Shown: in pieces, positions 28,101 to 35,424 of the stretch
Layout of the letters: every line of letters begins with the position of its first letter
Numbering within the stretch: position 1 is the first letter of the stretch
Assembly: GCA_020627685.1 (NCBI GenBank)
Contig: JAHDGK010000020.1
Location: 5,007 to 69,006 of the forward strand
DNA from: Granulosicoccus sp.
Lineage (GTDB): Bacteria > Pseudomonadota > Gammaproteobacteria > Granulosicoccales > Granulosicoccaceae
Reading direction: 5' to 3'
Length of the DNA: 64,000 nt
Notes under the pieces: model-generated
What the model saw: the letters and a program-made list of their open reading frames with translations, nothing else
What the model was told of the DNA's origin: nothing
Database searches by the model: none
Translations under genes and position numbers: made by a program

Positions 28101-28255
28101 CAAGTTACAACCAGGTCGGTAACATTTTTCTGTGCAACATTGACTGAGTTTTTCGATCGAACACGGCCGCCCTCGAGCAGTAGAAAACCTGCCTGCATCG
28201 ATAACACAAGGAAAATAGCGACTATTTTCCAGAGCGAGTTGATTTCATCCATCAT
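25178..28255 (-). CDS. Ammonium transporter fused to PAS, GGDEF and EAL domains
   Basis: 1025 residues. Residues 1-395 are a full Amt/MEP/Rh ammonium transporter with about eleven helices and both pore histidines visible (GATVVHGVGAW and IATHGFAGV). A PAS domain follows (about 455-580), then GGDEF (about 590-750) with intact TGGDEFVVV and an RSTD product-inhibition site, then EAL (about 765-1010) with intact FEALIRW and DDFGSGQTSL. It should sense or transport ammonium and make or break c-di-GMP. All catalytic motifs look active. No glnB-type PII gene is adjacent, unlike standard amtB operons. Confidence 0.95.
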   Translation of the reverse strand: MMDEINSLWKIVAIFLVLSMQAGFLLLEGGRVRSKNSVNVAQKNVTDLVVTWIGFLAVGFALMYGVSIPELLGSESSAKAGPDVLDFLFQFCFCCTTATIVSGAVSERISFRAYIVLVMVIAAVAYPIAGRLIWGNSYDENAFAPLANLGFIDFAGATVVHGVGAWFGLVTLYLIGPRNGRFDENGEVQPFAAHNSVIALFGVLLLLFGWIGFNAGALSIDSPFLKLVIFNTISAAVFGASSGMLIGSWLDKGIFNPGRMATGMLGGLVASTAGVVYMSSFEAMLFGLLGGIVATYGAHVMLHKYKLDDPVDAIATHGFAGVLGTLAVAFVAPPSALVAGSRMAQLFVQFAGALTIFIVSCGLCWLTVFVVRRFIEFRVSEDAEKIGLNYAEHGETVGLTRLKNALESQTLEADKFGSVDLVDSDEEHSELAAALNKVIGKYELANQSIVAANERFQQFAETASDWLWETNDDMNVSFLHANSTHGLNVQISDVIGMPLLNFLNVEYDLKKQLNQHMENTEAFPVFEAETTYDLEESLSILVEVRGVPYYCTEGRFKGYRGTITDISARKEAENRALFLSFHDELTGLANRRALSDHISRYLAEATDTNRAVVVAGVDLDGFKGVNDAYGHLMGDRLLEQVASRFELFLRSTDYVYRTGGDEFVVVLTDLEPRSADRVARAVLHRLIEDLSALYYVKTVDIRVGASIGIARFPEQASDPDDLLRMADLALYEAKAQGKGCVVSFEPEMDMDAKMQLKIQEDLRKALAENEFYLLYQPQVDSHSNRITGFEALIRWSHPERGEIPPGDFIAEAEKLKLMDEIGTFVLDQACEFAASWPLADDGKPYRISVNVSPQQFQNREFCNTVRTVLERHKIPATQLELEITEDVLVHDFQEVTHMLKELRDMNVSVAIDDFGSGQTSLRYLNQFPISTIKIDRSFIKHLNNDGKAAEITQTMVGLGRRLGMKVLAEGVEDVDQLAMLQSWDCDQIQGFLFSRPLSAEHTRESMKSGNLVPPSRRHNDGKNAA

Positions 28256-28503
28256 GGAAGATCATCTGATTTGCCGTCTTGCACTGATAGTTAACGGCTA
28301 AACCACTTAGCGCTTAAAACACATAGGTTATTGAAAAGCCGAGTGTTTGCTAGAAAATGAGAAATGCAGCGTAGTTTGTGCACACCTGCGAGGCACCGAG
28401 CCATCCAATCTGGGGCAGAACCTCAAGTAACAGCTATTCAAGGACTTATTTCGAGCTAACGGGTGAGTTAGACTACGCGTCCTTAAACCAAGTAACTGTG
28501 TGC

Positions 28504-28842
28504 ATGAAGACGAGAAACAACACCATTATTGTGACGCTGATAGCGCTCATGGTTTTAGTGACTTTCCTGGTTGGAAATTGGTTCGAACAAATGCATCCAA
28601 ACGGGTTAACACTGAACAAGCCGTCGGAAGATACACTGGGAGAGAACATCTCAGCGTTTGGCTTCGGTGCCTCTATTGGACTCTTGCTAAGTTCGCTTTT
28701 ATATTGCCTCATAGCAGCAGGCATGCTCATAAACAGCAAACTTAAAAACAGAGCTGCGGGCATTCTTCCGATCGCAGTGGCTGTTATTGCGGCAATAGGA
28801 TTTACACTATCGTACTTTGTCGACGGTTATTTCCTGAACTAG
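28504..28842 (+). CDS. Small hypothetical membrane protein (112 aa)
   Basis: 112 residues from ATG 28504, chosen because it directly precedes a hydrophobic helix (TIIVTLIALMVLVTFLVGNW); the open frame extends upstream to a GTG at 28378 but that part has no family-like sequence. Three hydrophobic segments are visible (about 8-26, 55-75, 85-108). I do not recognise a family. There is no strong Shine-Dalgarno sequence. It is divergent from the Amt fusion and converges with the SDR gene. Confidence 0.5.
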   Translation: MKTRNNTIIVTLIALMVLVTFLVGNWFEQMHPNGLTLNKPSEDTLGENISAFGFGASIGLLLSSLLYCLIAAGMLINSKLKNRAAGILPIAVAVIAAIGFTLSYFVDGYFLN

Positions 28843-28849
28843 TTGGAAT

Positions 28850-29614
28850 TTAATCACGTAGCGCCGGAAGACCAACACCCGTGCTATCAAACCCTCCATC
28901 GGCAGCCAGCACTTGCCCGGTGATATAACTGGCTTTGTCCGAACATAAGAAAACTATCGCCTCAGCTATTTCGTGTTCGCTACCATAACGATTCAGTGGT
29001 ATTGCATCATGGTAGGCATCAATGATCTCCTGAGAATGGACGGCCATGGCAAGCTTAGTGCGAACCGGACCCGGCGCTACACAATTGGCACGAATACCAA
29101 ATTCGCCTAACTCTGCGGCCTGCTGCTTAGTTAACTGAATTACAGCAGCTTTTGACGTGCCGTAAGCTGTACGCAAGGTTGAAGCACGCAACCCCGATAT
29201 GCTGGCAATATTAACGATACTTCCCTTAGTTAACTTAAGTGCCGGTATCACTGCCTGGGAGCACAGAAACACGCCATCCAGATTAGTGGCCATCACCCTG
29301 CGCCATGTATCAAAGCCGGTATTTTCTATAGGACCAAAATCAGCAACTCCCGCATTGTTAACTAAACCATCGATCCGTTTGAAATAAGTCTCAGCTTGCC
29401 CAACCATGGATTTAACCTGCGCAGGCTCAGAAACATCGCAGTGAATGGCCAGAATGTTCTGCAGACTTTCCGACGCTTTGCTAAGTTCCTCTCCATCGTT
29501 ATCAACCATGGCAACGGAAATACCTTCAGACAATAATAACTTTGTCGTTGCCAGTCCTATCCCACGCGCCGCACCGGTAACAATTATGGCTCGATCGTTC
29601 ATTGTCTTTTCCAT
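28850..29614 (-). CDS. Short-chain dehydrogenase/reductase
   Basis: 254 residues of the classical SDR family: cofactor motif TGAARGIG (about 13-20), NNAG, catalytic Ser in IVNIASIS, YGTSK (Tyr and Lys of the active site) and the C-terminal ADGGFDSTG. It is NAD(P)-dependent; an acidic residue after the second strand (VDND) favours NAD. ATG 29602 (MNDRAIIV) is an alternative start. It lies downstream of the LacI gene on the same strand and is probably part of the hemicellulose-sugar regulon, oxidising a sugar or sugar acid. Confidence 0.92.
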   Translation of the reverse strand: MEKTMNDRAIIVTGAARGIGLATTKLLLSEGISVAMVDNDGEELSKASESLQNILAIHCDVSEPAQVKSMVGQAETYFKRIDGLVNNAGVADFGPIENTGFDTWRRVMATNLDGVFLCSQAVIPALKLTKGSIVNIASISGLRASTLRTAYGTSKAAVIQLTKQQAAELGEFGIRANCVAPGPVRTKLAMAVHSQEIIDAYHDAIPLNRYGSEHEIAEAIVFLCSDKASYITGQVLAADGGFDSTGVGLPALRD

Positions 29615-29674
29615 GTAGAAGCCCAGAATTTTGAAGGCAGTAGTGTTAACAACACGCTTGGATATTACGAATTT

Positions 29675-30724
29675 TCAGTCTGACAAACTGGGACGTTCAA
29701 GTCCTTGCAAGGGTGCTTCGTCAGGTTCTGCAATCCTGTGAAGAACAGCTTTGGCTAGGAATCCACCTGCGGTGGCCACATCTTCTGGAACAGTGATTAA
29801 ACTCGGTTTAAATCGCTTTAAGAGCGGTATGAACTCCCTCACCATAACGTCGACTTCGCGACCAATCTCAAGATTCTGCTTGTCCAAATAAGCAATGATG
29901 GCATAGGCAAATGATGTCGAGGCGCATACAACTGCATCAATTCCAGGATGCTCCTGCCAAAAGGCTGCCAGCTCTGCCTCCGTCTTGTCGATGTGGTGAC
30001 TTGAGTGAACATCCTCTAGCACAAGCACCTCTAAACCCAAGTCTTTCGCACGATTTTTAGCGCAATCAACCAGATCACGTGAGTAATTTAATTCGACTCT
30101 CGGGCTTATGATAAGCACTCTCTTTCGATTATTTTTTGCAAACTTTTCGACTGCTATACGTCCGAACTCCTGATGATCAAAATCAAACCATGCATGTGTT
30201 CTAGCCATTGACGAACGTCCATGACATGCAAAAGGAAAATTTAATTTCTGCAGGTAGTGAATGCGCGCATCATCAGGCTGCGTCGAATTAAAGATCACAC
30301 CGTCGGCAGCACCGGTTTCCACTAGGTACTTGATGGCGTGCATCGGATCTTCATCCGGGAAAAATGGCGTCACAACCATGTGATAGCCAGTACCACGCAA
30401 ACCCGCGGCTATCGACTCTATGAGTATTGCCGTCTGATTAGTGACGTCGTGCTCAGTAGATAAGACTACAGCGATGACCTGAGTTTTTCCCGTGCGTAGT
30501 CTCAAACCAGCCCGGTTGGGTCGGTAACCGATCTTCTGCGCAATCTCTCGCACGCGGACCTTTGTCTGCTGACCGATGTCCGGCGCATCGCCAAGTGCTC
30601 GGCTGACAGTCGGTACCGCCAAGCCGGATATTCTGGCGATTGTTTTAAGCGTGGGACGCTCCCCGGAGCGAAGTTCAGTGTCACACTGATCAATCGGTTT
30701 CGGGCTCTTGCTCTTCTCAGCCAA
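29675..30724 (-). CDS. LacI family transcriptional regulator
   Basis: 349 residues. The helix-turn-helix reads LKTIARISGLAVPTVSRALG (about 27-46), then the hinge YRPNRAGLRLRTGKT and an effector domain with DGVIFNSTQPDD and WFDFDHQEFG. It is divergent from the sugar-binding-protein gene of the hemicellulose locus and probably represses it. The N-terminal extension of about 25 residues before the helix-turn-helix is longer than usual. The SDR gene follows 60 bases downstream. Confidence 0.93.
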   Translation of the reverse strand: MAEKSKSPKPIDQCDTELRSGERPTLKTIARISGLAVPTVSRALGDAPDIGQQTKVRVREIAQKIGYRPNRAGLRLRTGKTQVIAVVLSTEHDVTNQTAILIESIAAGLRGTGYHMVVTPFFPDEDPMHAIKYLVETGAADGVIFNSTQPDDARIHYLQKLNFPFACHGRSSMARTHAWFDFDHQEFGRIAVEKFAKNNRKRVLIISPRVELNYSRDLVDCAKNRAKDLGLEVLVLEDVHSSHHIDKTEAELAAFWQEHPGIDAVVCASTSFAYAIIAYLDKQNLEIGREVDVMVREFIPLLKRFKPSLITVPEDVATAGGFLAKAVLHRIAEPDEAPLQGLERPSLSD

Positions 30725-30776
30725 CTGTTTGTGTCTCTCCTCAATCAGGGCATATCAACGCCAGACAAGACGCTGA

Positions 30777-30913
30777 ATCAAAAATAATTTGATCAATACT
30801 AACTGCTAGAGCCGAGTGACAGTAACAACCATCCCACTTCAGCGCAAATTCAAATTCTCTGGTCCACATTCACCTACTAAATCGTTATAGACACTATCAC
30901 TAAATCGATATAG
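30777..30913. promoter_or_regulatory. Candidate operators in the LacI/binding-protein divergent region
   Basis: An inverted repeat ATCAAA-AAATAA-TTTGAT lies at 30777-30794. A 14-base direct repeat, CTAAATCGTTATAG (30877-30890) and CTAAATCGATATAG (30900-30913), has one mismatch and a 23-base period. Two-turn spacing on the same DNA face fits paired regulator sites near the binding-protein promoter. Confidence 0.45.
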
Positions 30914-30952
30914 GATAAATTTCACGACAATAATTCCGTGGAGGAAAACTCG

Positions 30953-32209
30953 TTGAAAATCACTAAAAACACCCTTGCAACCTTAAGAAACACCTGTCTA
31001 GGTCTCTCGTTCGCGGCCCTCACTGGCAGCGCGCAGGCCGTTGACCTGGAGGTCACCCACTGGTGGACGTCCGGCGGTGAAGCCGCAGCAGTTGCTGAAT
31101 TCGCCAAGGCGCTTAATGAAAATACTGAGCACAACTGGATAGACGGTGCTATCGCCGGAAGTGGAGGCACAGCCCGCCCCATCATGATCAGCCGTATTTT
31201 GGGCGGCGATCCCATGGCTGCCACCCAATTCAATCACGGTCGCCAAACCGAAGAACTCATCGATGCTGGCTTAATGTTGGATCTCACCGACGTTGCTGAG
31301 GCTGAAGGCTGGAAGGATGTGGTCAACCCAACATCACTCTTAGATAGCTGCACGTACGATGGAAAAATTTACTGTGTGCCGGTCAATATTCATTCTTGGC
31401 AATGGATCTGGCTGTCACATCAAGCCTATAAAGATGCCGGCGTAGACGTCCCATCCAACTGGGATGAATTCGTGGCGGCCGCACCTGCATTACAAAAAGC
31501 CGGCAAAGTACCTCTAGCTCTGGGCGGCCAGTCTTGGCAGTCCTCTGGTGCGTTCGGTGTCCTAGCTATCGCTATAGCAGGTATGGATGCATGGTCTGCG
31601 GTCAACGTTGATAAAAGCGCTGAAACAGCGGCGGGCCCTGAGTACAAAAAAGTATTTGAAGCTGCTGTAGCAGCACGTGAACTTGCCAAAGGTAGTAACG
31701 TTCAAGATTGGAACCAAGCCACTAACCTAGTAATTACTGGCAAAGCCGGTGGCCAAATCATGGGCGATTGGGCACAAGGTGAGTTCCAGGTAGCCGGTCA
31801 AGTGGCTGGGGAAGACTACACTTGCTTACCAGGTCTTGGTGTCAATGAAGTAATCTCAACAGGTGGTGATGCATTCTATTTTCCTAAGCTGAAAGATCCA
31901 GCAATGGAGTCTGCTCAGAAAGAACTCGCTGCACTGATGATGAGCAAAGAAGTACAAGTTAACTTCAACCTCAAGAAAGGCTCACTGCCTGTTCGTGGCG
32001 ACGTCAACCTCGAAGCTGCTAACGACTGTATGAAAAAGGGGTTAGAGATCCTTGCCGGTGGCAACATCCTCCCGGACGTCAACCAGGTATTCAGCTCTGA
32101 TACCGCAGATCAAATTAACGATTTAATGGTTGAATTCTGGGCGTCTGATGACGTTTCAGCAGAAGATGCTCAAAATCGCTATGCAGAGATCATCGCAGAC
32201 GCTGACTAA
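30953..32209 (+). CDS. ABC transporter substrate-binding protein, family 1 (sugar)
   Basis: 418 residues from TTG 30953, chosen because GGAGG (30940-30944) lies eight bases upstream; the longer GTG 30938 start would include that site. The signal peptide ends near SAQA, and the mature protein begins VDLEVTHWWTSGGEAAA, typical of family 1 sugar-binding proteins of the glucose/xylooligosaccharide type. VNIHSWQWIWLSHQAYKDAG and GGQSWQSSGAFG are further family features. It captures sugars or oligosaccharides in the periplasm. It heads the plus-strand hemicellulose operon. Confidence 0.92.
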   Translation: MKITKNTLATLRNTCLGLSFAALTGSAQAVDLEVTHWWTSGGEAAAVAEFAKALNENTEHNWIDGAIAGSGGTARPIMISRILGGDPMAATQFNHGRQTEELIDAGLMLDLTDVAEAEGWKDVVNPTSLLDSCTYDGKIYCVPVNIHSWQWIWLSHQAYKDAGVDVPSNWDEFVAAAPALQKAGKVPLALGGQSWQSSGAFGVLAIAIAGMDAWSAVNVDKSAETAAGPEYKKVFEAAVAARELAKGSNVQDWNQATNLVITGKAGGQIMGDWAQGEFQVAGQVAGEDYTCLPGLGVNEVISTGGDAFYFPKLKDPAMESAQKELAALMMSKEVQVNFNLKKGSLPVRGDVNLEAANDCMKKGLEILAGGNILPDVNQVFSSDTADQINDLMVEFWASDDVSAEDAQNRYAEIIADAD

Positions 32210-32230
32210 GTTGTAAATCCAGTCAGTCGC

Positions 32231-32312
32231 TCAGCCTATAAATGGCTGACAGACTCATACCCCGCAACGCATAAAGTTGTTTACAAAATCATTGTAGCCA
32301 GCTGTTGCGGGG
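32231..32312 (+). repeat. Hairpins after the binding-protein gene
   Basis: TCAGCC-TATAAAT-GGCTGA (32231-32249) is a short hairpin. CCCCGCAAC (32260-32268) pairs perfectly with GTTGCGGGG (32304-32312) across a 35-base loop. As in the other sugar operon, structures between binding protein and permease probably set their ratio by mRNA stability or partial termination. Confidence 0.5.
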
Positions 32313-32465
32313 TTTGAATTTCCCCTAAAAACTACCGAGCAGGATTTCGCCTGCGAAGCACTGCATAGGGGCATCTGCATACCTGCTTTTGTGTAAAAGG
32401 CACTTGATTTAAAAGATGCTTTGTTACCAAAAAACTCGACTTTTCCGGGCCATTCCGATATCGCT

Positions 32466-33380
32466 ATGGATGATAAAACGTTAAATAGTCAAAAGAACAA
32501 ACGACCCACGCGATTGACCCGGCATCTGAACGCTAAGATTGCGTCAGTGCCAATGATATTGACCGCGGTTGTCGTGTTCGTAGGCTGCTCTGTATGGACC
32601 ATCGTCCATTCATTTACGAAATCCAGAATGCTACCCAAGCTAGAATTCGTTGGATTCAAACAGTATGACCGTCTCTGGAGCACCAAACGCTGGCTTGTAT
32701 CAGTTGATAACCTTCTAATTTACGGAATTTGCTCCTTAATATTTACCTTAGTTATCGGCTTTATTCTCGCGGCACTTCTTGATCGAAAAATTCGTTTTGA
32801 AAACACCTTTCGAACAATCTTTCTTTATCCATTCGCCTTAAGCTTTATTGTTACCGGGCTGGTTTGGCAATGGATTCTAAATCCTGATTTCGGGCTGCAG
32901 AGCCTGGTCCGGGAAACAGGTTGGTCGAGCTTTACGTTTGACCCGTTAAACAATCCGGACATCGTTATTTACGGAATACTGATTGCCGGCTTATGGCAAG
33001 GAACCGGGCTAATCATGTGCATACTGCTAGCAGGTTTGCGCGGCATTGACGAAGATATCTGGAAAGCCACCCGAATAGACGGTATCCCCATTTGGAAGAC
33101 TTATCTGTTTGTCATCATTCCGATGATGAAACCGGTTTTTATTACCGCACTTGTACTGATTGCAGCGGGCATCGTTAAAGTGTACGACCTAGTGGTGGCG
33201 CAAACCTCCGGTGGACCAGGGCTGGCCTCAGAAGTACCCGCAAAATATGTCTATGACAAGATGTTTCTGGCTCAAAATCTGGGGCAAGGTTTTGCAGCAT
33301 CCACAATGATGTTGGTGATGGTTTTCATCATTCTCATACCGTACCTATACCTGCAGTATGGAGGCAAACGTCATGACTGA
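32466..33380 (+). CDS. Sugar ABC transporter permease (MalF type)
   Basis: 304 residues from ATG 32466; a TTG at 32421 is in frame but gives an unlikely leader. Six helices are expected, the first around IASVPMILTAVVVFVGCSVW. The EAA loop reads DEDIWKATRIDGIPIWKTYLFVIIP. The segment LVVAQTSGGPGLASEV is typical of MalF-like permeases for sugars. Its end overlaps the next permease start by eight bases. Confidence 0.92.
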   Translation: MDDKTLNSQKNKRPTRLTRHLNAKIASVPMILTAVVVFVGCSVWTIVHSFTKSRMLPKLEFVGFKQYDRLWSTKRWLVSVDNLLIYGICSLIFTLVIGFILAALLDRKIRFENTFRTIFLYPFALSFIVTGLVWQWILNPDFGLQSLVRETGWSSFTFDPLNNPDIVIYGILIAGLWQGTGLIMCILLAGLRGIDEDIWKATRIDGIPIWKTYLFVIIPMMKPVFITALVLIAAGIVKVYDLVVAQTSGGPGLASEVPAKYVYDKMFLAQNLGQGFAASTMMLVMVFIILIPYLYLQYGGKRHD

Positions 33381-34293
33381 TGCCAGCGCTACAACCCCGC
33401 TAGATCTCAATGCGAATGCACCTCGCGGACAGAAACCCAAAAAACGTTTCGCTCCTCGAAACATTATGTTGTACGCAACATTGTTTGTGTTCGCTGTGTA
33501 TTACGCCTTGCCGCTTTACGTCATGATCGTAACTTCGCTCAAAGGTATGCCTGAGATTCGACTAGGCAACGTTTTCGGGCCGCCATTGGAGGTGACGTTT
33601 CAACCCTGGGTAAAAGCTTGGTCGGAAGCGTGCACAGGTATTAACTGCGATGGACTATCACGTGGTTTCTGGAACTCTGTACAGATCCTCATACCGTCAG
33701 TTGTTATCTCTATAGCAGTGGCTTCTGTCAACGGCTATGCACTTTCAAATTGGCGTTTTAAAGGCTCTGAAATTTTCTACAACATACTCATCATCGGCGC
33801 TTTCATCCCCTATCAGGTAATGCTGTATCCCATTGCAATTATATTAAGAGAACTCAACCTGTTCGGCACCTTGGGAGGACTTGTCATGGTGCACACCATT
33901 TTCGGTATGCCGATATTAACCCTACTGTTCAGAAACTATTTTGCGTCTGTTCCAGAGGAACTGTTCAAAGCGGCTCGTGTTGATGGTGCAGGGTTCTGGG
34001 GAATTTACTTTCGCATCATGCTGCCGATGTCCCTACCGATCTTTGTCGTGGCAATTATTTTACAAGTCACCGGCATCTGGAATGATTTTCTATTTGGCGT
34101 TATCTACACCAAGCCGGATATCTACCCTATGACAGTTCAATTAAACAACATCGTGAACTCTGTTCAGGGCGTTAAAGAGTACAACGTCAACATGGCAGCA
34201 ACCCTCATCACGGGATTGGTTCCACTCGTTATCTATTTCGCATCTGGCAAGCTATTCGTGCGTGGTATCGCAGCCGGAGCAGTTAAGGGATGA
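33373..34293 (+). CDS. Sugar ABC transporter permease (MalG type)
   Basis: 306 residues from ATG 33373, preceded by GGAGG eight bases upstream; the ATG at 33358 lies before that site and is less likely. The EAA loop reads PEELFKAARVDGAGFWGIYFRIMLP. The ending FVRGIAAGAVKG is the usual MalG-type C-terminus that contacts the ATPase. It partners the preceding permease. Confidence 0.92.
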   Translation: MTDASATTPLDLNANAPRGQKPKKRFAPRNIMLYATLFVFAVYYALPLYVMIVTSLKGMPEIRLGNVFGPPLEVTFQPWVKAWSEACTGINCDGLSRGFWNSVQILIPSVVISIAVASVNGYALSNWRFKGSEIFYNILIIGAFIPYQVMLYPIAIILRELNLFGTLGGLVMVHTIFGMPILTLLFRNYFASVPEELFKAARVDGAGFWGIYFRIMLPMSLPIFVVAIILQVTGIWNDFLFGVIYTKPDIYPMTVQLNNIVNSVQGVKEYNVNMAATLITGLVPLVIYFASGKLFVRGIAAGAVKG

Positions 34294-34347
34294 ACCAACA
34301 AATTCTACAACACAAGAAAACACCCATTTTTTCCGGAGTCGTATCTC

Positions 34348-35424
34348 ATGCAATCTAGTGTCTCTATACGCGAACTGGATCTAAGCTTTGGCTCCATAAA
34401 CGTTCTAAAGCAATTAAACCTAGAAGTTCAAGACGGTGAGTTTCTAGTACTGCTCGGTTCTTCCGGTTGTGGAAAATCCACCCTGCTGAATTGCATTGCC
34501 GGGCTGTTGGACATTACAGACGGACAGATATTTATCAAAGGGAAAAACGTCACCTGGAGCGAACCGAGTGAACGCGGTATTGGAATGGTTTTTCAATCTT
34601 ATGCGCTGTACCCTCAAATGTCCGTTGAAGGCAACCTCTCCTTCGGTTTGAAGAATGCCAAAATGCCGAAGGCGGAGATAAAAGAACGCGTTGCTCGTGC
34701 AGCTAAGATACTCCAAATAGAACCACTATTGAAACGAAAACCCGGTGCTCTATCAGGTGGCCAACGTCAACGTGTCGCCATCGGTCGGGCGTTGGTACGG
34801 GAAGTTGATGTTTTTTTGTTTGATGAACCACTGTCTAATCTTGACGCAAAGCTTCGTGCGGATCTGCGTGTAGAACTAAAGCGACTTCATCAGCAATTAA
34901 AGAATACGATGATTTACGTAACCCACGATCAGATAGAGGCTCTAACCTTGGCTGATCGTATTGCCATTATGCGTAACGGAGTCATTCAACAGCTAGGAAC
35001 CCCAAACGACATCTACAAATACCCTCAAACGAAGTATGTCGCGGACTTTATCGGCTCCCCTGCCATGAACTTCATTGAGGGAGAACTTAAAGATGGCATT
35101 GTCCACACACAAGACACTCAATTCGACATGCAAGACTACAACTTTAAAGAGTCTCCAAAAAACGGACCTGTGTGGTTTGGCATTCGCCCGGAACATGTAC
35201 TAGTGGGAGATTCAGTTCAAAACGCACGGCATAGCCTATCGGTTTTAGTGGATATCGTTGAACCCATGGGCGCAGATACATTAGTGCTTACACATTTGTT
35301 TGGTAGTCCTTTTAGAGTCCGCTTGGACGGGCAGTTTTCTGTCAAGACAGGAGAGCAATTACCTATTGGCATTAACACAGCTGCGTGCTCACTTTTCGAT
35401 CGAGAGTCGGAACAACGCCTGTGA
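34348..35424 (+). CDS. Sugar ABC transporter ATPase (UgpC/MsmK type)
   Basis: 358 residues. Walker A GSSGCGKST, signature LSGGQRQR, Walker B VFLFDEPLSNLDA and H-loop VTHDQ are intact, followed by a regulatory TOBE domain (GIRPEHVLVGD). It powers the two permeases before it as a homodimer. Its stop overlaps the GTG start of the GH2 gene (GTGA), so transport and hydrolysis genes are coupled. Confidence 0.94.
   Translation: MQSSVSIRELDLSFGSINVLKQLNLEVQDGEFLVLLGSSGCGKSTLLNCIAGLLDITDGQIFIKGKNVTWSEPSERGIGMVFQSYALYPQMSVEGNLSFGLKNAKMPKAEIKERVARAAKILQIEPLLKRKPGALSGGQRQRVAIGRALVREVDVFLFDEPLSNLDAKLRADLRVELKRLHQQLKNTMIYVTHDQIEALTLADRIAIMRNGVIQQLGTPNDIYKYPQTKYVADFIGSPAMNFIEGELKDGIVHTQDTQFDMQDYNFKESPKNGPVWFGIRPEHVLVGDSVQNARHSLSVLVDIVEPMGADTLVLTHLFGSPFRVRLDGQFSVKTGEQLPIGINTAACSLFDRESEQRL

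Noticed and set aside
28378-28503. Longer N-terminus from GTG for the small membrane protein
   Set aside because: The extra 42 residues are polar and have no family-like features; ATG 28504 directly precedes the first hydrophobic helix.
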